Shown here piece after piece: positions 6,326 to 14,040 of a stretch of 64,000 nt of DNA (positions are counted from its first letter, which is position 1; the number at the start of each line of letters is the position of its first letter). Source of the stretch: CAYREV01 sp964423345 (GTDB taxonomy: Bacteria; Bacteroidota; Rhodothermia; Balneolales; Balneolaceae); contig CAYREV010000014.1 in assembly GCA_964423345.1 (NCBI GenBank), positions 5,125 through 69,124 of the forward strand. Direction: 5' to 3'. The notes beneath the pieces are model-generated. The model saw only the letters and a list, made by a program, of their open reading frames with translations, ran no database searches and was not told the origin of the DNA. A program made the translations under genes and the position numbers.

Positions 6326-8968
6326 TTAATTTGTGCCGTAGATGGTCCAGCAGCGCAGTCCCTCTCCGGTCTGTGCAATCAGCTCCTGATAGCCGTCCCG
6401 GTCAATATCAAAGATGACAGGATGCTGCATGCCGGTAGTGGGAAGGGTGAATATCCGCTCTCCGCTGTTCAGCTTCCAGGCATAGAGTCGGCCGAAATTA
6501 CCCAGGCTGACGAGGTCTTTGCCTCCGTCGTTATTAATATCCTTGATGAAGGGGGAGAAATCTTTGGCGCTGGGCTGGCCCATGCTTTTGGTGAAGCGAA
6601 GGTGCCCGTTTTCTCCAATAAGGAAGACCGAGCCGTTACTGCTCATCGCAAGGATCATGGGGCCCGAATAGTTGCCCGATTCGGATCGAACCGTCAGTTC
6701 CTGTACGCTTGGCGTGCCCAGCAGTGCACTGTTGGAAACGTATACCGCTTCGGTCCTCGAAGTGTCGGATGCCCCTGACAAGGTGTTCAGTGAATCGGCA
6801 AACATCTTGTTTTGTCCAATGGCATAGAGATAGCCGTCGGCCGCCCCTCCCAGGATGTGATTGTCATGGAGGATGGGAGAGCCGTTGAGTGAGGCATTTA
6901 CAAAAGCGGGAAAACCGTCGCGGGGCACGCCGTCGGGATACCAGGCATGTACCGCATTTTCCGAAAAGGCCAGGACGGAATAGGCTCCCCGGTGGTAGTC
7001 GACCAGTGGAGCGGTTGTGATAGTTGCGTTCGTGGTAAGGGGCCACCCCGATAAATTGACGCCCCGCCCGTCGAGAGCGTGCAGTTTGCGGTCGGCCGTA
7101 GCGACGACAGCTTCGGGAAGCCCGTTGCGGTCTATATCCTTGACCACCAGGGGAGAAGTGACCTGTTCATCCAGTTCAAATGGAAATTTGGGCAGGGGAG
7201 CCCCGTTGTCGTCCCAGCCGTAGACCCGGTTTCCGGCGGCAACCAGAATGACATTTTGGTTCGTACCGTACCAGTCGTAGATCACCGGCGATCCCACGGG
7301 GGTGTCGCTCCCCGTATTTACCTGCAGAACCACCGTGCCGTCGGCCGCCAGGGCATATACACTGCCGTTGCGGGTACTGAAAATAATTTCCTCGCGCGAA
7401 CTCCCGCCTATATCCGCCAGTACCGGGTCGCCCGACAACTCTGCCCCTCCGGTGGGGAACAGCCATTTTTCCTGGTATGGATCGTTGGTTTTTGCCTCCT
7501 TGTAGGTTTTAAGGGTAAAGGCAATCTCTTCAGCCTCGGGACGGTATCGGGTGACCAGCGAGAGCATGTCGAAGCGTGAGAAAAGCACTTCGGCGTAATG
7601 ATCGGGGGCTAAAAAAGGCTGAATAAACGAGTTGAAATCGGGGGCGGCCACAAAGAGTCCGCTCACACTGTCAGGGAACGACTCTTTCATCTGCATATAT
7701 TCGTCTTCGTAATAAATGACCCGCCGCCTGCGGTAATCGTCTTCCACCATTTCAACCAGTCCTTTTCTTTTGGAGATGACAACCACATCGCCGGTAATAT
7801 CCAGGTAGAAGTCACTGAATGTGGAAAATTCCGAGCCGATAAGTTCGGAAAGGATGTGGCTTTGTATAAAGTACACCCCTTCACGCCGCTGTATCATATC
7901 ATTATCCTCAAGCCTTGAGAGCTGTTTGCGCAGGAGGTCCGGATTGGAGGTCTTGCGCAGGAACAGGTGTTCGCCGGTGGACAGAAACCCCGACTCGGCG
8001 TACATGACAATGGCAAAGGGAGCTTCCAGGGTGTTGGCAATGGATACATAGCGGGCCGGATCTCCCAGGTAAAGGGAGTCGAGGCGCGTGGTGTCGGGTA
8101 TCGATGTGGGGGGAGCCAGACGCGGCTTAAGCCTGAAGATGCCGAAAGCAGCGGCATTGGATGAAATGTATCGGTCCAGTTCCAGTGCTGCATTTTCGTC
8201 GGAAAAGGCTGCAACAAGCTCGCCCGGTGGGACATCGGTCAACGGTATGGTGCCTTCAAATACCTTACCGCTGTTTTCTTCGTCCTGTATATTGCGAACG
8301 CCGGTCAAGGCGGCTTGGGTCCCCTTGAAGATGTTCTTGAGCACCGGCCGGTATATGATTTTGGCAAGCTGGGTGATCCAGCGGTCGAGGGAGGGGGTGT
8401 TGACAATGAGCGAGGCCGGCTTGAGTTTTTCAGCAGGGATGGCGGCCGCCGGCCCCAGGCCGAGGTAGGAACGGATGGCATCTTCGAGCCCCAGGCTGGA
8501 TTCGGAAAGCAGCAGGTTGTCGCCAAGCTCGGCGGCAAAGAGGTTCCGGTCGCGAATATGAAGTCTATGGATCTTTATATCCTTGAAATAGTACTGGTTT
8601 TGGGCAAATTTTTGATAGTAGGATTCCTTGATATTTTCAAGGAAGCCTGAGGGAGCGCGGCTGACCCAGACCGGTTCCAGCCGGTTGGTTACCCCGGGAT
8701 AAAGTATGAGTCCCCTCAGGGTCAGGCTGGTAGAGGCCGCGGAGTCGACCTGGGCCGCCAGCGAAAGGGCCGAGGTGGATACGTCGTCCAGAAATGGGGC
8801 ATATTCCGATTTGACCAGGGAGCCCAGGGTGGCCCCTTCGGAGGGAATGACGACAAAGGGTGCTTTTTCAGGTATGGTATGATGCCAGCCTCGGTTGGTA
8901 ATGCCGTTACAGCCGGCGAAAATAAGCAGGAGGATCAACAGCCTGTAGAGCTTAAAGTCGTGCGACAT
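6326..8968 (-). CDS. Large outer-surface lipoprotein with a C-terminal beta-propeller (PQQ/FG-GAP-like)
   Basis: 880 residues beginning with a lipoprotein signal (LLLIFAGC). The N-terminal half (to about 500) has alternating helix/strand segments with several conserved-looking aromatic positions and resembles DUF3352-type regions, but I cannot name it. The C-terminal half contains about six to seven repeats of the type 'D-x-D/N-x-D-G...GxVYAL...' as in PQQ-like or FG-GAP/VCBS propellers: for example GSVYALAADGTV, DIDRNGLPEAVV and DINNDGGKDLV. Such Asp-rich turns can bind calcium. The protein probably sits on the outer or inner membrane facing the periplasm as a scaffold. It diverges from the BatA/VWA gene. 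Confidence 0.7.
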   Translation of the reverse strand: MSHDFKLYRLLILLLIFAGCNGITNRGWHHTIPEKAPFVVIPSEGATLGSLVKSEYAPFLDDVSTSALSLAAQVDSAASTSLTLRGLILYPGVTNRLEPVWVSRAPSGFLENIKESYYQKFAQNQYYFKDIKIHRLHIRDRNLFAAELGDNLLLSESSLGLEDAIRSYLGLGPAAAIPAEKLKPASLIVNTPSLDRWITQLAKIIYRPVLKNIFKGTQAALTGVRNIQDEENSGKVFEGTIPLTDVPPGELVAAFSDENAALELDRYISSNAAAFGIFRLKPRLAPPTSIPDTTRLDSLYLGDPARYVSIANTLEAPFAIVMYAESGFLSTGEHLFLRKTSNPDLLRKQLSRLEDNDMIQRREGVYFIQSHILSELIGSEFSTFSDFYLDITGDVVVISKRKGLVEMVEDDYRRRRVIYYEDEYMQMKESFPDSVSGLFVAAPDFNSFIQPFLAPDHYAEVLFSRFDMLSLVTRYRPEAEEIAFTLKTYKEAKTNDPYQEKWLFPTGGAELSGDPVLADIGGSSREEIIFSTRNGSVYALAADGTVVLQVNTGSDTPVGSPVIYDWYGTNQNVILVAAGNRVYGWDDNGAPLPKFPFELDEQVTSPLVVKDIDRNGLPEAVVATADRKLHALDGRGVNLSGWPLTTNATITTAPLVDYHRGAYSVLAFSENAVHAWYPDGVPRDGFPAFVNASLNGSPILHDNHILGGAADGYLYAIGQNKMFADSLNTLSGASDTSRTEAVYVSNSALLGTPSVQELTVRSESGNYSGPMILAMSSNGSVFLIGENGHLRFTKSMGQPSAKDFSPFIKDINNDGGKDLVSLGNFGRLYAWKLNSGERIFTLPTTGMQHPVIFDIDRDGYQELIAQTGEGLRCWTIYGTN

Positions 8969-9215
8969 ATAGGTTTCTAAGAAATTCTGAGTAATGTTAT
9001 ATTAATAATAAGCGTTAAGTGGGTATCATGGACCGAATGTCTGCCGTCATAGGTGCCGGCTACCGTGTATCGGCCTGTAAGAAAGATGAACTTCAACTCC
9101 ATCCATTAACGCAATAAGAAACGGGTTTATGTTATAGCTTATTTATGAGGAATGAAAAAGTTTCAATCTTTTATAGCTTTTCCGCAATAGTGCAAAGGTA
9201 AAGAATGTAGCGCAA
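8969..9215. promoter_or_regulatory. 247-bp divergent intergenic region between the propeller lipoprotein and the BatA gene
   Basis: Two genes start on either side and point away from each other, so both promoters should lie here. The stretch is AT-rich near both ends (about 8995-9020 and 9120-9190). I see no convincing -35/-10 pair, palindrome or ORF longer than about 12 codons. Confidence 0.4.
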
Positions 9216-11342
9216 ATGAATTTTCTAAATCCATATTTCCTCCTGGGGCTTCTTGCAGTGGCCGTGCCGGTTGTTATCCATCTTATCAACCTGCGAAGGC
9301 CGGTAAAGCTACCGTTTTCCTCTCTTTCCTTTCTCCAGGAACTTAAAAAGAGCACCATACGGAAGATTCGCATCAAGCAGTACCTGCTGATGGCCCTGCG
9401 TGCGCTGGCCGTAATATTTTTGGCCCTGGCTCTGGCCCGCCCGTACCTGCCGCCCGCCCTTGGCGGAACGGTGGCGGCCGATAAGCCCAGGGTTGTGGGC
9501 ATCATCATAGACAACAGCCCCAGCATGAACCGCATAGGGGGCAGGGGACCGCTGATAGAGCAGGCGAGGGAGGTGGCCTCGACGATCGTCAACAGTTCCC
9601 GCTCCGACGACCGGTTCATCGTTGAAACAACCAACGGCGAGGCGGAGTCGGTATCCCTTTCAGGCCCCTCGCGCGCATTGGAGCAAATTGAGGAGGTGGA
9701 GGCGGCCAACACCGGCAACTACATTGACGATGCATTCGGAATGGTCTACCGGCAGCTTCAGCAGGCCACAGAACCGCAGGCTATGATCTATGTGATAACC
9801 GACGGACAAAAAAGCCAGCTGGATAAGCTGAACACCCTCCCGGATATGAGTTCGGAACGGATAAAGCCGGTCTCTTTCCAGTTGGTGGAACTGGAGGAGG
9901 TAAGCCAGCCCAACCTGGCCGTTACCCGACTTTCGCTCTCAAGCCGGATGCTGGGCCGGGAGCGTCCCCTGACCCTTGAGGTGGGGGTGGAAAACGTGGG
10001 AGAAGTGCCTGCAGGCAACCAGTTCCTATCCCTTGAACTGGAGGGAAGGATGGCAGGGCAGTACAAACTTACGCTCGAGCCGGGCGAACAGCGCTCGTTT
10101 GAGTTCGAGGTGTTGCCCGATCGTACCGGCGACCTCTCGGGAAAAGTTCTGATTGAAGGGGATGAGGTGGCCTACGATAACAGAAGGTACTTTGTGGTGC
10201 GCATACCGGAGTCCCGTGCGGTGGCCCTCGTAGGCAGCCCCGGCGGGCGGGGTGATTTTAAATCCTATATGGAACCCGCCCTGGAGGCCGCCAGGCAGAC
10301 CAATACCCAAATTGACCTTGCCCAAAAAACAGTGGGGGAAGTGGATGAAGCGGAGTTGCTTCGCAGCGATGTGATCGTACTGGATGGATTGAAAGAGATT
10401 CCTGAATACTGGTTTGGCAAACTGCAGCAGTATGTGCAGGAGGGGCGGGGGATACTCTTCCTGCCGTCCGAGCAGGGGGATGTGGAGAATTATAATGCAT
10501 TTATGGACCTGTTCAATGCCGGCCGTTACACCAATGTGAGGGGAGAGTACGCATCGTTTAAGCCGATTGGTAAGATGGGCCGCCTGGTTGAGGGCCATCC
10601 GGTATTGGACGATCTCTTTGAGAAGAGGGGGGATGAACAGCTAGAGGTAGACCTGCCCGGGCTCTTCTTCTATTATGTCTATTCGCCTCCCGGCAATACC
10701 GGATCCTATACCATATTGGAGAGCGAGTCCGGCGACCCGCTACTGGCCGATCAGCGTTTTGGGGAGGGGAAACTGTTGGTATCGGCGATGGGGGCCGACC
10801 CGGGATGGAGTAATTTCCCGGTGAACCCTCTTTTCGCACCTCTCTACTACCGTGCCGTTTTGTATGCCTCCTCGACCGAGAACGGGGGACTCCAACAGCA
10901 TGTGCTGGGGCGGCCGTTCACCTGGGAGGGCAGGCTTCAGGGCCGTGATATCGAGCTTTTATACGACGAGGAGACGGTGAAGCCGGAAGTGGAGGGTTTG
11001 CCCGAAGGGGTCCGGGTGAGCTACGACGGCCGGGAATGGGAACCCGGTATTGTCGGCATAGAGGGCGAAAATGGCAGGCGGTCGGTTGCCGTAAATCAAC
11101 ATATAATGGAATCGAGGTTCCATACGTTAACCCACAAAGAACTTGATAAAATGCTTGCAAACTACGTAACTGTACATAACACCCTTGATGCGGGCAGCCT
11201 TTCCGGCCAGCGGTTGAGTCGACAGCTTAACGCGGCCGGTTTCGGGAAGGAGATATGGAATTGGTTCATTTGGATAGCCCTGCTCCTGCTGGTTGCCGAG
11301 ACCGTAGCATCAAAAGTGTATAAAGCCGAGAATATAAGCTGA
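9216..11342 (+). CDS. BatA-like membrane protein with von Willebrand factor A domain
   Basis: 708 residues. The N-terminus (1-80) is the aerotolerance-regulator BatA domain: a membrane helix, IHLINLRRP, and a second helix ending ALARPYLP. A VWA domain follows, with the MIDAS sequence D99-N-S-P-S103 (DxSxS), and the C-terminus ends in another membrane helix (about 678-697). The middle carries a region with a glutamine-amidotransferase-like or DUF4159-like look (residues about 310-500). In Bacteroidota such proteins sit in the inner membrane and are associated with MoxR ATPases, DUF58 and other Bat proteins; none is beside this gene, only a small membrane protein 7 bp downstream. Role unknown. 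Confidence 0.85.
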   Translation: MNFLNPYFLLGLLAVAVPVVIHLINLRRPVKLPFSSLSFLQELKKSTIRKIRIKQYLLMALRALAVIFLALALARPYLPPALGGTVAADKPRVVGIIIDNSPSMNRIGGRGPLIEQAREVASTIVNSSRSDDRFIVETTNGEAESVSLSGPSRALEQIEEVEAANTGNYIDDAFGMVYRQLQQATEPQAMIYVITDGQKSQLDKLNTLPDMSSERIKPVSFQLVELEEVSQPNLAVTRLSLSSRMLGRERPLTLEVGVENVGEVPAGNQFLSLELEGRMAGQYKLTLEPGEQRSFEFEVLPDRTGDLSGKVLIEGDEVAYDNRRYFVVRIPESRAVALVGSPGGRGDFKSYMEPALEAARQTNTQIDLAQKTVGEVDEAELLRSDVIVLDGLKEIPEYWFGKLQQYVQEGRGILFLPSEQGDVENYNAFMDLFNAGRYTNVRGEYASFKPIGKMGRLVEGHPVLDDLFEKRGDEQLEVDLPGLFFYYVYSPPGNTGSYTILESESGDPLLADQRFGEGKLLVSAMGADPGWSNFPVNPLFAPLYYRAVLYASSTENGGLQQHVLGRPFTWEGRLQGRDIELLYDEETVKPEVEGLPEGVRVSYDGREWEPGIVGIEGENGRRSVAVNQHIMESRFHTLTHKELDKMLANYVTVHNTLDAGSLSGQRLSRQLNAAGFGKEIWNWFIWIALLLLVAETVASKVYKAENIS

Positions 11343-11349
11343 ACAGCTC

Positions 11350-11925
11350 ATGGCCGAAGAACTCTCCCTCATATTCCTTGTCCTTCTGGGTATTTTTACC
11401 CTGGCATCCTGCCTGCTGGCCTTTGCAACGATGGCCAATGCCGTACGCCTGAGAAATGTACGCATGAGCTGGAATGCGGGTAGGATGAAGGGGTATCCGC
11501 TCTTTTCGACCCTGTTTCTTCTATGTACGTTAGTCTATGTCGGCTTCGGTTGGTACGGGGAGGAACCCATGCACGTAGCCGTGGCTTCGGCCTATCTGCT
11601 GCTGGCTTCAGGCTGGTTCGCAACCAGCTTTCTGGCCTCAAAACGATATATCACCGATCACGGCATTGTTAAAAACGTCAACGACCCCTCGCAGACCATC
11701 GCCTGGTACCAGATAAGGGATTTTGTCGAACAGCAGAAACATGACAATATTTTGTTTATCTTTATCTATACCGAGACGGCCGGAAATTCCGATAAGATGA
11801 TCCGGCTGGAACTCCGCGTCCCTCCTGGCAAAGTGGAGAGATTCAAGAAAATTATTTCACATAAACTCGGACGACGAATAACTTGTTATGGGACGGAATC
11901 AATCAGGATCGAACAGATTGATTAA
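11350..11925 (+). CDS. Predicted integral membrane protein, unknown function
   Basis: 191 residues, starting 7 bp after the BatA/VWA stop, so probably co-transcribed and possibly coupled. Three to four membrane helices occupy the first 105 residues; the rest (about 110-191) is a soluble, strand-rich tail with a PH-like look (YITDHGIV, WYQIRDF, LFIFIYTE, LELRVPPGKVERF), as seen in several small DUF families of bacterial membrane proteins. I do not recognise a named family with certainty. A reasonable guess is a partner or regulator of the VWA protein. Confidence 0.65.
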   Translation: MAEELSLIFLVLLGIFTLASCLLAFATMANAVRLRNVRMSWNAGRMKGYPLFSTLFLLCTLVYVGFGWYGEEPMHVAVASAYLLLASGWFATSFLASKRYITDHGIVKNVNDPSQTIAWYQIRDFVEQQKHDNILFIFIYTETAGNSDKMIRLELRVPPGKVERFKKIISHKLGRRITCYGTESIRIEQID

Positions 11926-11959
11926 ACAGGCGTAACATTAATTCTCCAATTGCACTCAT

Positions 11960-13249
11960 TTGTTTGAAGACGTACGAAATTCTGACCTAAAACAGGAGCG
12001 GGCCGTTCTCGTAGGGTTATACGGGCCCGATACCGCTCGAATTCAGGCCGAAGAATACCTGGATGAACTCGAACTGCTTACCAGGACAGCCGGGGCGATA
12101 CCGGTTGACAAAGTGCTTCAGAACAGGACCTATCCCGACCCTTCCTCCTATATCGGAAAAGGCAAGCTGCAGGAACTGAAGCAGATGGCCGGTGAAAAGA
12201 GTCTCGACACCATCATTTTTGATGATGACCTGTCGCCCACACAGATACGGAATGTTGAAAAGGCAACCAAAGCAAAGGTACTGGACCGCAGCGGACTTAT
12301 ACTGGATATATTTGCCGGAAGGGCGAAGACTGCAGCGGCAAAAACCCAGGTTGAACTGGCACAGCTGCAGTACCTGTTGCCCAGGCTGACCCGTTTCTGG
12401 TCTCACCTTTCCCGCCAGCAGGGTGGAATCGGTACCCGGGGGCCCGGTGAAACGCAGATTGAAACCGACCGTCGCCTGATCGACAAACGGATCGCTACGC
12501 TGAAAGAGAAGCTGGAAAAGCTGGATCGCCAGCGCAAGACGCAGCGAAAAGCACGGTCGGACATGATACGGATATCGCTGGTGGGATATACCAATGCCGG
12601 CAAGTCTACCTTGATGAACGCCATGACCGACACCCAGGTGCTTGCCGAAAACCGCCTCTTCGCCACACTGGACTCGACCGTTCGCGAATTTGATATTGCC
12701 AACTACAATGTGCTTATCTCCGATACCGTCGGTTTTATACGCAAGCTGCCCCATGGCCTTATTGAGAGTTTCAAATCGACCCTGGACGAGGTAAGAGAGT
12801 CGGATATACTGCTGCATGTGGTTGACGCTTCTTCTACCGTGATACAGGATTATATCGACGTGGTGGAGGATACGCTTGAGGATATGGAGGTGGAAGACAA
12901 GAAGATGCTGATGGTTTTCAACAAGGTTGACAAGGTTGAGCCCCGGCGTATCACCGAGTTGAAAGCCGCCTGGCCCGAAGCGGTATTTATCTCGGCCGAA
13001 CGGGGTATCGGCCTTCAGGAGCTGAAAGGACGTGTCAAGGACCTTATCGAGGAAGATTTTGTGAAGAGGACGATGAAAATACCGGCTGCCAAATATGAGG
13101 GGGTCGCTTTCATCCACCGCGTAGCGAATATCCACAGTGAAGAATATGTAAATTCAAGTGTGAAGCTGACGTTCAGTATTGCCAAAGAGGACCTTATGCG
13201 TTTGAAAAATTTACTCGCTAATATTGATTCTCCTGAATCAGTTACGTAA
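11960..13249 (+). CDS. hflX: GTPase HflX
   Basis: 429 residues from a TTG start at 11960; no ATG is available before the conserved N-terminal ERAVLVG, so the non-standard start is likely real. The HflX N-terminal domain is followed by the linker with GGIGTRGPGETQ (155-166) that precedes the G domain; P-loop GYTNAGKST at 209-217, then DTVGFI (G3) and NKVD (G4). HflX binds 50S/70S ribosomes and splits stalled ribosomes, notably in heat shock; it also has ATP-dependent helicase activity on rRNA in E. coli. Length matches the family (about 420-430). It begins 34 bp after the preceding stop, so the three genes may be one operon. Confidence 0.95.
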   Translation: MFEDVRNSDLKQERAVLVGLYGPDTARIQAEEYLDELELLTRTAGAIPVDKVLQNRTYPDPSSYIGKGKLQELKQMAGEKSLDTIIFDDDLSPTQIRNVEKATKAKVLDRSGLILDIFAGRAKTAAAKTQVELAQLQYLLPRLTRFWSHLSRQQGGIGTRGPGETQIETDRRLIDKRIATLKEKLEKLDRQRKTQRKARSDMIRISLVGYTNAGKSTLMNAMTDTQVLAENRLFATLDSTVREFDIANYNVLISDTVGFIRKLPHGLIESFKSTLDEVRESDILLHVVDASSTVIQDYIDVVEDTLEDMEVEDKKMLMVFNKVDKVEPRRITELKAAWPEAVFISAERGIGLQELKGRVKDLIEEDFVKRTMKIPAAKYEGVAFIHRVANIHSEEYVNSSVKLTFSIAKEDLMRLKNLLANIDSPESVT

Positions 13250-13275
13250 CTATAGGGGAAAGAAAGGACGACTAT

Positions 13276-13941
13276 ATGTTTGCAAAACAGGCCATAAATA
13301 CCGATATCAAGCCCCTGAGCCCGAAAGATACCATTGATCAGGCCAGGCTGAGGATGGAGCAAATCAATGTTACCACCCTGCCCGTGGTGGATGAAACCAC
13401 CGGCAAGCTGGTTGGGCAGGTAGGGGCCGAGATGTTTTACGGTACCGATCCCCATACCCCGGTATCGGAACTGCAGATGGAGGAGGCTGTAAAGATTTAC
13501 CTTAACCAGCATATCTTCGAGGCCGCCCGGCTCATGCTGCAGTACGAGTTGCGGCTGCTCTCGGTAGTGGATGGCGAGAGGGTTTTTAAGGGGATGGTCG
13601 AGAAGCATACGGTACTCGAATCGCTGACCCACATGCTTAATCTTGCCGAGTACGGTTCCGTCATCACCCTGGAACTGGTCCAGCGGGATTTCACCCTCTC
13701 GGAGATAGTCCACATCATCGAAACGGAAGGGGCCAAAATACTGGGTATCACCGTCGAGCAGTCGGAACCCAACGAGGGTTCATTTAAGGTGTCCATAAAG
13801 CTGAACCTTAAAGATGTATCCCGCGTTGCCGCCGCCCTCCGAAGGTATGATTACGCGGTGCTGACCGAGTCGGCGAGCGAACCCTTCGGCAGGGATATCG
13901 AACACAGGGCTGATGAGCTGATCAAATATTTGGATATGTGA
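13276..13941 (+). CDS. CBS-domain protein with a C-terminal ACT-like region
   Basis: 221 residues. Two CBS motifs occupy residues about 1-125 (PVVDETTGKLVGQV; LSVVDGERVFKGMV), the pair that binds adenosyl nucleotides. The C-terminal stretch (about 130-215) has ACT-like strand/helix order (ITLELVQRDFTLSEIVHIIE; GSFKVSIKLN). It starts 26 bp after hflX. Such proteins are energy or nucleotide sensors; in Bacteroidota a similar protein often neighbours an NAD kinase, which is absent here. Partner and ligand are unknown. Confidence 0.8.
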   Translation: MFAKQAINTDIKPLSPKDTIDQARLRMEQINVTTLPVVDETTGKLVGQVGAEMFYGTDPHTPVSELQMEEAVKIYLNQHIFEAARLMLQYELRLLSVVDGERVFKGMVEKHTVLESLTHMLNLAEYGSVITLELVQRDFTLSEIVHIIETEGAKILGITVEQSEPNEGSFKVSIKLNLKDVSRVAAALRRYDYAVLTESASEPFGRDIEHRADELIKYLDM

Positions 13942-14040
13942 CCTTCTCACCATTTCTTTTCTTTCATCCTTTTGCGGAACAAAATTCCAATTCTTGATAT
14001 ATTTACTCATAACAGCAATGGTAACATCCAACAACGACTG

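Noticed and set aside
12017..13135. A 372-codon minus-strand ORF over hflX
   Set aside because: hflX motifs are on the plus strand; this frame is only the antisense shadow.
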